Part shown: positions 1 through 6,465 of the stretch, piece by piece
Numbering within the stretch: position 1 is the stretch's first letter
How the letters are laid out: each line of letters starts with the position of its first letter
Assembly: GCA_020217035.1 (NCBI GenBank)
Contig: JAIWOG010000068.1
Location: 1 to 10,000, forward strand
Direction: 5' to 3'
DNA: 10,000 bases
Source: Magnetospirillum sp.
GTDB taxonomy: Bacteria; Pseudomonadota; Alphaproteobacteria; Rhodospirillales; Magnetospirillaceae
Made by a program: the position numbers and the translations under genes
The notes under the pieces: generated by a model
Database searches by the model: none
What the model was told of the DNA's origin: nothing
The model's input: the letters and a program-made list of their open reading frames with translations, nothing else

Positions 1-336
<336 letters not shown>

Positions 337-357
337 GCCTTTTCCGACTGACGGAAC

Positions 358-390
358 AAACCCCCGGGGACGCCTCCCCGGGGGTTTTTT
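358..390 (+). terminator. Intrinsic terminator after ilvC
   Basis: A perfect 10-bp GC stem (CCCCCGGGGA 361-370 with TCCCCGGGGG 375-384) closes a CGCC loop and is followed by six T. Three A at 358-360 can pair with the first T to lengthen the stem. It lies 22 bases after the ilvC stop. It separates ilvC from the outer-membrane gene downstream. Confidence 0.95.
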
Positions 391-433
391 GTTTTGTCGA
401 TGGACGTTGTTTCGCAGCGCACACCGGGCAGTG

Positions 434-462
434 TTGACACTCTAAAAATTTATCGATAAACA
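434..462 (+). promoter_or_regulatory. Candidate sigma-70-type promoter with palindromic spacer for the outer-membrane protein gene
   Basis: A perfect -35 hexamer TTGACA (434-439) is followed after 17 bases by TAAACA (457-462), a weak -10 match (3 of 6). A perfect 12-bp palindrome TTTATCGATAAA (449-460) covers the spacer and the start of the -10, where a dimeric repressor could block polymerase. The region is clearly AT-rich against the GC-rich background. A second, weak inverted repeat ATCAC(466-470)/GTGAT(483-487) lies just downstream. The exact -10 and the operator role are inference. Confidence 0.5.
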
Positions 463-512
463 ATAATCACTACCCGTTAATCGTGATGTTTTTTTCGTAA
501 GGAACAACGTCA

Positions 513-1196
513 ATGACCTCATTGTCCCGTTTGGCCGCGACCGCGAGCCTGCTCTCCATCGCAGCCCTGCCCGCCATGGCCGCCGAAGCGTTGCCCGGCA
601 CGCCCGACTATAATTCGTGGTATGCCGGCCTTGACGCCGCCTTCAGCGCCACCTCGGACACCGCCGTCCAAGGCAGCAGCCAGGGCAAGATTCAATACGA
701 CAACACTGTCAACCTGGGCGGCCTCAAGCTGGGCTATCGCCCCGAAGCCCTGTACAGCAACACCGGCGCCGTAAGGTTCGAGGCCGAATTGCTGGGCCGC
801 TCGGCCAGCCTCAAAAGCGTCACCCAAAACGGCGTCACCACCAAACCCAAGGGCGAGTTGAACATGGGAGCGCTGATGGTGAACGCCTATTACGACTTCC
901 ATACCGGAACCGCCTTCACCCCTTATGTGGGCGGCGGCATCGGTATCGCCGCGGCTGAATTCAGCGACAATCCAGGGCTGGGCATCACCGACAAGAAGTC
1001 GACGGACACCATGATGGCCGGACAACTGAGCGTCGGCGTCGCCTATACCCCCGAGATGTGGCCGAACACCACATGGAACATCGGCTACAACTACTTCCAC
1101 ATGGACGATTCCCAGTTCAAGACCGGGAATGGCCACGTCACCCTTGACGCTGTGAGCGTCAGCAGCTTGCAACTGGGGTTCCGATACGGCTTCTGA
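513..1196 (+). CDS. Small outer-membrane beta-barrel protein
   Basis: This 227-residue protein starts at ATG 513, preceded by a good ribosome binding site AAGGAA (499-504). The first 23 residues form a Sec signal peptide: a short polar start, a hydrophobic Leu/Ala core and an AMA cleavage motif just before Ala-Glu. The mature part alternates hydrophobic and polar residues as beta-strands do, contains the glycine-rich strand FTPYVGGGIGIAAAEF seen in porin-like and OmpA-like barrels (OMP_b-brl or Surface_Ag_2 type), and ends in LGFRYGF. A C-terminal Phe is the usual signal for BAM-dependent insertion. The size fits an eight- or ten-stranded barrel with no periplasmic OmpA domain. It appears monocistronic, with its own promoter region and GC-rich hairpins after the stop. 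The substrate or role cannot be told from the sequence; pore, adhesin or structural protein are all possible. Barrel class is secure, function is not. Confidence 0.85.
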   Translation: MTSLSRLAATASLLSIAALPAMAAEALPGTPDYNSWYAGLDAAFSATSDTAVQGSSQGKIQYDNTVNLGGLKLGYRPEALYSNTGAVRFEAELLGRSASLKSVTQNGVTTKPKGELNMGALMVNAYYDFHTGTAFTPYVGGGIGIAAAEFSDNPGLGITDKKSTDTMMAGQLSVGVAYTPEMWPNTTWNIGYNYFHMDDSQFKTGNGHVTLDAVSVSSLQLGFRYGF

Positions 1197-1209
1197 CGCG
1201 CATCGCCGT

Positions 1210-1251
1210 CCGCCCCTCGGCCTCGGGGCGGGCGGCCCCCCTTGCCGCCCG
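1210..1251 (+). terminator. Two overlapping GC hairpins after the outer-membrane gene (possible weak terminator)
   Basis: CCGCCCC (1210-1216) pairs with GGGGCGG (1225-1231). CGGGCGGC (1229-1236) pairs perfectly with GCCGCCCG (1244-1251). The two stems share bases 1229-1231, so full formation of one excludes the other. Only TT then C-rich sequence follows, so this is not a canonical intrinsic terminator. It may stabilise the 3' end of the mRNA, act with Rho, or attenuate the next gene. Confidence 0.4.
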
Positions 1252-1308
1252 TTCCCCGACCCATTACAGTGCCGGCGCCTGACGTCCCCAGGCGTGAAAG
1301 CGACCACC

Positions 1309-1839
1309 ATGACCGACGCCAAACTCACCCGCTGGAGCTTTCTTCTGTTCGTCTTCGCCGCCTTGTCCGGCCTCCAGGCGATTGTCGCCCCCATTCTGTT
1401 GATGGTGAACGGCACCCCGATCACCCTGTCCCATGGCAGCGAAATCTGGAGCACCACCCTGCAAGCGTTGTCCGCCGTCGATGGCGCCATGCTGGTGACC
1501 GCCGTGATGGCACCGCAACTCGCCTGGATCTACGCCATGGCCCAGGTGGCCCTGCTGGCCCTGGATTACCGGCGCGGCCTGCTGTTCCATAGCAGCCTGA
1601 CCAAGCGGTTCATCCGTCTGGGCGTGGCCATGTTCGTGGCTTCGGTGCTTGGCTCGACCGCCGCTCCTGTGCTAGGCCAGATCTTCTTCGCCCGCGGTGT
1701 TCTGCCGTGGGTCCCCGACATTCCGCTGTTCGCGGCTGTCGACACATCGCTGGCCATGGCCGGCGTGTTGTTTTTCGTTCTGGGCAAGGTCATGCAGCGT
1801 GGCGCCGAACTGCAGGATTCCGACTCGCTCACCATTTGA
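1309..1839 (+). CDS. DUF2975 family membrane protein
   Basis: A 176-residue inner-membrane protein with four predicted hydrophobic segments: about residues 8-30 (from WSFLLFVF), 62-86 (from AMLVTAVM), 105-128 (from FIRLGVAM) and 145-165 (from SLAMAGVL). The segment RRGLLFHSS..KRFIRLG and the tail LGKVMQRGAELQDSDSLTI are typical of DUF2975. The family is known mainly for standing next to a small XRE-type DNA-binding protein, as in Bacillus YoaS/YozG, and that partner follows here 12 bases later. The two genes almost certainly form an operon. A plausible but unproven role is membrane control of the regulator. I chose ATG 1309 (MTDAKLTRW) over the in-frame GTG 1294, which would add five residues; neither has a strong Shine-Dalgarno, though GAAAG at 1296-1300 is well placed for 1309. 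Family assignment is good; biochemical function is unknown. Confidence 0.82.
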   Translation: MTDAKLTRWSFLLFVFAALSGLQAIVAPILLMVNGTPITLSHGSEIWSTTLQALSAVDGAMLVTAVMAPQLAWIYAMAQVALLALDYRRGLLFHSSLTKRFIRLGVAMFVASVLGSTAAPVLGQIFFARGVLPWVPDIPLFAAVDTSLAMAGVLFFVLGKVMQRGAELQDSDSLTI

Positions 1840-1851
1840 AACGAAGGCCCG

Positions 1852-2064
1852 ATGTCGATTGTCGTCAACCTGGATGTGATGCTGGCCAAGCGCAAGATGC
1901 GCCTGATGGAACTCGCCGACAAAGTGGGCATCAGCTTGGCCAATCTGTCCATCTTGAAGACCGGCAAGGCAAAGGCCGTCCGCTTCAGCACACTGGAATC
2001 CATCTGCCGCGCCCTGGAATGCCAACCGGGCGACATCCTGGAATTCCGCGAAGACAGGGACTGA
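1852..2064 (+). CDS. Small XRE/Cro-type helix-turn-helix regulator (YozG-like)
   Basis: A 70-residue protein that is almost entirely one Cro/CI helix-turn-helix domain. Helix 2-turn-helix 3 is MELADKVGISLANLSILKTGK, with the conserved Ala and Gly of the motif and the recognition helix LANLSILKTGK. The C-terminal helix (LESICRALECQPGDILEF) carries the family phrase CxPGDILE. The opening MSIVVNLDVMLAKRKM is characteristic of the YozG-like subgroup that accompanies DUF2975 proteins. ATG 1852 has AAGG at 1844-1847, and the gene begins 12 bases after the DUF2975 stop, so the two are co-transcribed and probably translationally linked. There is no sensor domain, so its signal must come from elsewhere, plausibly the membrane partner. 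Targets are unknown; the pair's own promoter or nearby palindromes are possible. Confidence 0.9.
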   Translation: MSIVVNLDVMLAKRKMRLMELADKVGISLANLSILKTGKAKAVRFSTLESICRALECQPGDILEFREDRD

Positions 2065-2192
2065 CCCTTTCCAACGCCCCCCGCTGAATTCCGCACCCGA
2101 TTGTGGTTCCCGCTCTCATTCGTTTCCGGGTGGCGCCACTCCCTCCGAAAGAAGTATTCTAAAACGGGGAATACATCACAAGGACCACGGCG
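2065..2192 (+). promoter_or_regulatory. Intergenic region with two palindromes ahead of the first kinase
   Basis: These 128 bases hold no gene. A perfect 10-bp palindrome GTGGCGCCAC lies at 2130-2139. An inverted repeat GTATTC(2154-2159)-N9-GAATAC(2169-2174) ends six bases before the ribosome binding site AAGGA (2180-2184). TATTCT at 2155-2160 resembles a -10 element (4 of 6), but no convincing -35 stands 16-18 bases upstream. The palindromes could be operators; this is inference. Confidence 0.35.
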
Positions 2193-4229
2193 ATGATCGC
2201 GCGGCTGCGCCGTCATATGACTTTGACCCGGGCTTGGCTGGGATTGATCATGCTGTTGTGCCTGGCCGTTCTGGTCTGGGACGTCGGCCGTGCCCACCAG
2301 CAGAACCGCAAGCAGACGGTCGAGCGATTGGTCGCCTTGGCCAAGGTGGTGGAATCCCGTGCCTCCCTGACCTTCCAAACCGTGGACATGCTGTTGCGGG
2401 ATTCGGCCAGCCAGCTACCGCCCGACAGCGCCCAGCCGGGGGATCAGGACTATCACCGCTACCTGATGGGGCGATCCTTCCTGCACACCGAACAAATCAT
2501 CCTCTCGGTGGTGTCGGCTGACGGCGTGGTCCTCCATTCCTCGAAGCCCGAACTGGTGGGACGCCCCGTCGGCAAACGCGAATATCTGGACCACTTCCGC
2601 GCCCACCCCGAAGACGACCGCCTGTTCATCAGCAGCCCGTCGGTCAGCGTCGCCAACAATCCCATCATCTTCACCGCCCGTGCCGTCCGCCATGAAGACG
2701 GCAGCCTGCGGGCGGTGGTCGTCACCGGCATCAAGCCCGACATCCTGGCGTCGCTGGTGCGTTCCGCCCTGCCGACCGAGACCAGCGGCGCCATCGCCGT
2801 GCAGAACCGCGACCACGTCATCCTGGCCCGCTTGCCAGAATTGGCCCAGGCGGCGCCGGGCACGCGCATGCTCGACAACCCGGCCAACAAACGCCACCTG
2901 ACCCAGGGGGTGGAGCAATCCGTCCATCACGAGGTCACCGGCCCCGATGGCGTGTCGCGGCTGGTGGTGCTTCGCCAGGCCAATTCCTTCGGGCTGTTGG
3001 TGGTGGTCACCGTCGCCAATGGCGAATTGATGGAACCGGTGTGGAACACCCTGATCGCCGATTCCCTGTTCCTGATCATCGTCGGCGGCGTCGTCATCGT
3101 CCTGGGGCGCTTCCTGGGTATCCGCGAACGCCAGCGCCAGGACGCCCAGGAACAGGTCGCCCGGGCACGCGACTATTACATGCGGGTGCTCGACAACCTG
3201 CCAGTGCTGATCTGGCGATCCGATTCCATCGGCCGCATCGACTATGTCAACGGCACCTTGCAAGGCTTCACCGGCAGCCAGGATGCCGAATTGTCGCGCA
3301 GCATCCATCCGGACGACCTGGGGGCCTGGCGCGCCGCCGCCGCCCGGCGGCACAAGGATGGCGGCAGCAGCGAATTGGAATACCGCTTGCTGCGCCAGGA
3401 TGGGGAATACCGCTGGATGCACGAACTGGCCCAGCCTTTCCCGCATCAGGACGGCAGCTTCGCCGGCCATCTGGCGGCCTGCCTGGACGTCACCGACGCC
3501 CGGCAAGCCCAGGACAAGCTGACCCAGTCCAACGCCGAGTTGGAACAATTCGCCTATGTGGCCAGCCACGACTTGCGGGAACCCTTGCGCATGATCAGTT
3601 CCTACATGGGGTTGATCGAACGCCGTCTGGGCGACGCGGCCGGCGACGACCTGCGCGAGTTCCTGGCCTTCGCCAAGGACGGCGCCACCCGCATGGACAA
3701 GCTGATCCTGGATCTGTTGCAATATTCCCGCATCGGCCGCATGTCGGCGCCGAAATCCTTGCTGGACATGTCGGAATGCCTGGCGCTGGCGCTGACCCAT
3801 CTGGGGGGGCGCATCGACGAAAGCCACGCCCACATCTGCGTCGGAGAGATGCCCCGGGTCTTCGCCAGCGAGGACGACATGGTGCGCCTGTTCCAGAACC
3901 TGATCGGCAACGCCATCAAGTATTCCCGCCCCGACACCCCGCCGCATGTGGCCATCACCTGCGACCGCGAGGCCGGGGCCTGGCGCTTCAGCATCCAGGA
4001 CAACGGCATCGGCATCGACCACGGCTATTTCGACCGGGTGTTCCGCATCTTCCAGCGCCTGCACGGGCGGGACGAACATGGCGGCGGTTCCGGCATCGGC
4101 CTGTCCATCTGCAAGAAGATCGTCGAGAACCATGATGGCCGCATCTGGGTGGATTCCCCCGGCCCGGGCCTGGGCACCACCTTCTATTTCACCCTGCCCG
4201 CCCATGCGGCGCCCCCGACCAATTCCTGA
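2193..4229 (+). CDS. Membrane sensor histidine kinase, Cache/PDC-PAS-HisKA-HATPase (copy 1)
   Basis: A 678-residue two-component sensor kinase. A first membrane helix (about 13-30) and a second (about 286-308) bracket a periplasmic region of roughly 255 residues resembling the double PDC/Cache sensors of diguanylate cyclases and kinases (DYHRYL, SVVSADGVVLHSS, REYLDHFRAHP, FTARAVRHEDGSLRAVVV). A cytoplasmic PAS domain (about 328-437) follows, with HPDD and the PAC phrase EYRLLRQDGEYRWMHE. The HisKA helix has the phospho-acceptor His459 in ASHDLREPLRM. The ATPase domain shows the N box NLIGNAIKY (from Asn569), DNGIGI (Asp603) and GGGSGIGLSICKKIVENH. All catalytic residues are present, so it should be active. 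No receiver domain is fused and no response regulator is in the window. The HisKA-ATPase half resembles the phytochrome-type kinase group. ATG 2193 has AAGGA at good distance. The ligand is unknown; small organic acids or amino acids are typical for Cache sensors but are not shown here. Confidence 0.93.
   Translation: MIARLRRHMTLTRAWLGLIMLLCLAVLVWDVGRAHQQNRKQTVERLVALAKVVESRASLTFQTVDMLLRDSASQLPPDSAQPGDQDYHRYLMGRSFLHTEQIILSVVSADGVVLHSSKPELVGRPVGKREYLDHFRAHPEDDRLFISSPSVSVANNPIIFTARAVRHEDGSLRAVVVTGIKPDILASLVRSALPTETSGAIAVQNRDHVILARLPELAQAAPGTRMLDNPANKRHLTQGVEQSVHHEVTGPDGVSRLVVLRQANSFGLLVVVTVANGELMEPVWNTLIADSLFLIIVGGVVIVLGRFLGIRERQRQDAQEQVARARDYYMRVLDNLPVLIWRSDSIGRIDYVNGTLQGFTGSQDAELSRSIHPDDLGAWRAAAARRHKDGGSSELEYRLLRQDGEYRWMHELAQPFPHQDGSFAGHLAACLDVTDARQAQDKLTQSNAELEQFAYVASHDLREPLRMISSYMGLIERRLGDAAGDDLREFLAFAKDGATRMDKLILDLLQYSRIGRMSAPKSLLDMSECLALALTHLGGRIDESHAHICVGEMPRVFASEDDMVRLFQNLIGNAIKYSRPDTPPHVAITCDREAGAWRFSIQDNGIGIDHGYFDRVFRIFQRLHGRDEHGGGSGIGLSICKKIVENHDGRIWVDSPGPGLGTTFYFTLPAHAAPPTNS
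3528..4160 (+). repeat. Duplicated kinase-core DNA, copy 1
   Basis: This stretch encodes the HisKA-ATPase core and matches 5616-6242 in the next gene at nucleotide level. Identical runs include 3528-3553 with 5616-5641 (26 bases) and 4104-4134 with 6186-6216 (31 bases). The offset falls from 2088 to 2082 because copy 2 lacks two codons after LIERRL. It is the conserved part of a tandem gene duplication rather than a mobile repeat. Confidence 0.85.
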
Positions 4230-4310
4230 CCCGTCCTGCGCCTTTTGTCCCCTTGTGCACATGACGCCAAGCTTCTAGCCTGCAACCGGATTGGTTCGGG
4301 GCGTGGCGCC

Positions 4311-6287
4311 ATGTTGGCGAAGATCAGGTTGGAATGGTTGGGGGCGGGAGGCGCCGTTCTGTTGGCGCTGGTTGCGGCGCTGTGGAGCGTGTCGGCCACC
4401 ACCAGAACCCACAGGGCCGACGTCGAAGCGCGGCTGGACGCCCTGGCCAGGGTTGTCGAGGCGCGGACCGCCCAGACCATCGTCTCCATCGACCTTTTGT
4501 TGCGCGACGCGGTGCTGGAACTGCCCGCCGGCGACATCGCCCAGGACGCCGACTACCACCGTTTTCTCGCCGCCCGCTCGCGCTTCCAGCCCGACACCTT
4601 GTCGGTGTCGATCATTTCCCCCGACGGAACCGTCCTGCATTCGGTCTTGCCGGAACTGATCGGCAAGAACGTGGGCGAACGGTCGTATCTCAATTTTTTC
4701 CGCGACCACCCGGATTCCGACCAATTGTTCATCGGCGAGCCGGTGATCGGCTTGAAGGGACGCGAGTTCATCCCCCTGGCCCGCGCCGTCCGCGACGACC
4801 AAAACAAGCTGCGCCTGGTGGTGGTCGCCACCCTTCAGCCCAGCCAGATCAACCAGATCGTCGAAGCCGCGCTGCCCCAGGAAGACAGCGGCCTGATTTC
4901 GTTGACCAACCGCGACCATGTGGTGTTGGCGGTGGCGCCGCCGCAACCCGACACGATCGGCAAGTCCCTGGCCAAGACGCCGCTGCGTGTCGCCCATCTG
5001 AACACCGGCCGCGATTCCAGCATCCAGGAAGGGGCCGGGCGTATCAACGACACCTATCGGATCATCGCTTATCGCACCGCGCAGCCTTGGGGCTTCGTCA
5101 TCGGCGTCAGCATATCCCACACCGACATGACGCGGCAGATGGTCCCGCATTACCTGGCCGGCGGCGCCCTGGTCGGCTTGGTCGCCTTGGCCGCCACGAT
5201 CTTCCTGCGGCTTCGCCGCGTCAGGGAACGCAGCCGCCGGGACGCGGAAAAGCTGATGCTGCGGGCCCGCGAACATTACCTGCGCGGTCTGGACGAGATG
5301 CCGGCCTTGGTGCGCCGGACCGATGGCACCGGAAAGTGCCTGACCGTCAACAGCGCCTGGACCCGGCTGACCGGACAAAGCCCCGAACAAGCCCAGGATC
5401 GGGGCTGGCTGGACGCCGTCCACCCCGACGACCGCGACAGGGTGGCGGCCGAAAACGGCGAGCACGAATACCGGCTTATCCGCGCTGACGGCGGCACCGC
5501 CTGGATCCACGAGGTCATTCGTCCGTTGCGCGACCAGGACGGTTTCGACATGGGATTGCTGGCGTCGGGGATCGACGTCACGTCGTCGCGGGAATTCCAG
5601 GAAAAGCTGCAACAATCCAACGCCGAGTTGGAACAATTCGCTTATGTGGCCAGCCACGACATGCGGGAACCCTTGCGCATGATCTCGTCCTATCTGGGGC
5701 TGATCGAACGCCGGCTGGCGCCTGCGGGCGAAGTGGCGGAATTCCTGGCCTTCGCCAAGGACGGCGCCCAGCGCATGGACAAGCTGATCTTGGATCTGCT
5801 GCAATATTCCCGCATCGGCCGCCTGTCGGAAGCCAAGACGATGACCGATTTGGGCCAGGCCGCCCACGAAGCCCGCGCCCATCTGGAACTGGCCCTGGCC
5901 GAACAAGGCGCCTGCCTGGAAATCGGTGCGCTTCCCACCATCTTCGCCAGTCCCGACGACATGGTGAGGTTGTTCCAGAACCTGATCGCCAATGCCATCA
6001 AATATCGTCAGCCGGGGATTGCCCCCAAGGTGTCGATTACCGCCACCCGCCTTACCGGCGCCTGGCAAATCTCGGTGGCCGACAACGGCATCGGCATCAC
6101 CCCTGAATTCTTCGACCGCGTCTTCCGCATCTTCCAACGCCTGCACGGCCGCGACGATCATGGCGGCGGCACCGGCATCGGCCTTTCCATCTGCAAGAAG
6201 ATCGTCGAGAACCATGGCGGCCGCATCTGGGTGGATTCGCCGGGCCCCAACCAGGGTTCGGTGTTCACCTTCACCCTGCCCGCCTGA
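4311..6287 (+). CDS. Membrane sensor histidine kinase, Cache/PDC-PAS-HisKA-HATPase (copy 2, tandem paralogue)
   Basis: A 658-residue paralogue of the preceding kinase with the same order: TM helix (about 12-29), periplasmic Cache/PDC region, TM helix (about 281-299), PAS (about 318-427), HisKA with phospho-acceptor His449 in ASHDMREPLRM, then the ATPase domain with NLIANAIKY, DNGIGI and GGGTGIGLSICKKIVENH. It should be catalytically competent, and no receiver domain is present. The sensor half is clearly diverged from copy 1 (for example DYHRFLAARSR against DYHRYLMGRSF), while the catalytic half is nearly the same, including long identical DNA runs. Start: ATG 4311 (MLAKIRLEW) places the membrane helix directly at the N terminus and has GGGG at 4298-4301. 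An in-frame TTG at 4245 would add 22 residues of unlikely character. The gap to copy 1 is 81 bases without a clear terminator, so the two may be co-transcribed. Ligand and partner regulator are unknown. Confidence 0.92.
   Translation: MLAKIRLEWLGAGGAVLLALVAALWSVSATTRTHRADVEARLDALARVVEARTAQTIVSIDLLLRDAVLELPAGDIAQDADYHRFLAARSRFQPDTLSVSIISPDGTVLHSVLPELIGKNVGERSYLNFFRDHPDSDQLFIGEPVIGLKGREFIPLARAVRDDQNKLRLVVVATLQPSQINQIVEAALPQEDSGLISLTNRDHVVLAVAPPQPDTIGKSLAKTPLRVAHLNTGRDSSIQEGAGRINDTYRIIAYRTAQPWGFVIGVSISHTDMTRQMVPHYLAGGALVGLVALAATIFLRLRRVRERSRRDAEKLMLRAREHYLRGLDEMPALVRRTDGTGKCLTVNSAWTRLTGQSPEQAQDRGWLDAVHPDDRDRVAAENGEHEYRLIRADGGTAWIHEVIRPLRDQDGFDMGLLASGIDVTSSREFQEKLQQSNAELEQFAYVASHDMREPLRMISSYLGLIERRLAPAGEVAEFLAFAKDGAQRMDKLILDLLQYSRIGRLSEAKTMTDLGQAAHEARAHLELALAEQGACLEIGALPTIFASPDDMVRLFQNLIANAIKYRQPGIAPKVSITATRLTGAWQISVADNGIGITPEFFDRVFRIFQRLHGRDDHGGGTGIGLSICKKIVENHGGRIWVDSPGPNQGSVFTFTLPA
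5616..6242 (+). repeat. Duplicated kinase-core DNA, copy 2
   Basis: Partner of 3528-4160. Most differences are third-position or single-residue changes, in contrast to the diverged sensor halves upstream. Confidence 0.85.
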
Positions 6288-6465
6288 TACCAAATTGTTT
6301 CACATCACCGGTTGACAAGGGCGTCCATCTTGGACTTCCTATAGCCGCGACGTGACCGGCCGCCACAATTTGGCCATTTTCGCGTTCCAAACCATCCGCC
6401 CGTGACCGAACGCCCTTCCCCGGGTCAGCGCCAGCGGGAAGGCAAACTCGATCTGGGCAGGCCCC
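6288..6465 (+). promoter_or_regulatory. leuA upstream region with candidate promoter and leader hairpin
   Basis: These 178 bases hold no supported gene. A perfect -35-like TTGACA lies at 6312-6317, and TATAGC at 6340-6345 could be the -10, but the 22-base spacing is too long for a normal promoter, so this is weak. A small hairpin GTCCA(6323-6327)/TGGAC(6331-6335) lies between them. Near the gene, CCTTCCC (6414-6420) can pair with GGGAAGG (6436-6442). There is no Leu-codon-rich leader peptide, so classical leu attenuation is not supported. No clear terminator for the kinases is seen. Confidence 0.3.

Noticed and set aside
1294..1308. GTG 1294 as the start of the DUF2975 protein
   Set aside because: It adds only five residues and has no better Shine-Dalgarno than ATG 1309; it cannot be excluded, but ATG is preferred.
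2131..2145. TGGCGCCACTCCCTC as a sigma-54 promoter
   Set aside because: Only the GG half fits; the TTGC part of the -12 element is missing.
4245..4310. TTG 4245 as the start of kinase copy 2
   Set aside because: The added 22 residues are polar and Cys-containing ahead of a membrane helix, unlike copy 1; ATG 4311 gives the expected N terminus.
6352..6405. 17-codon GTG frame (VTGRHNLAIFAFQTIRP) as a leuA leader peptide
   Set aside because: It contains a single Leu codon, has no ribosome binding site, and no terminator/antiterminator pair follows it.
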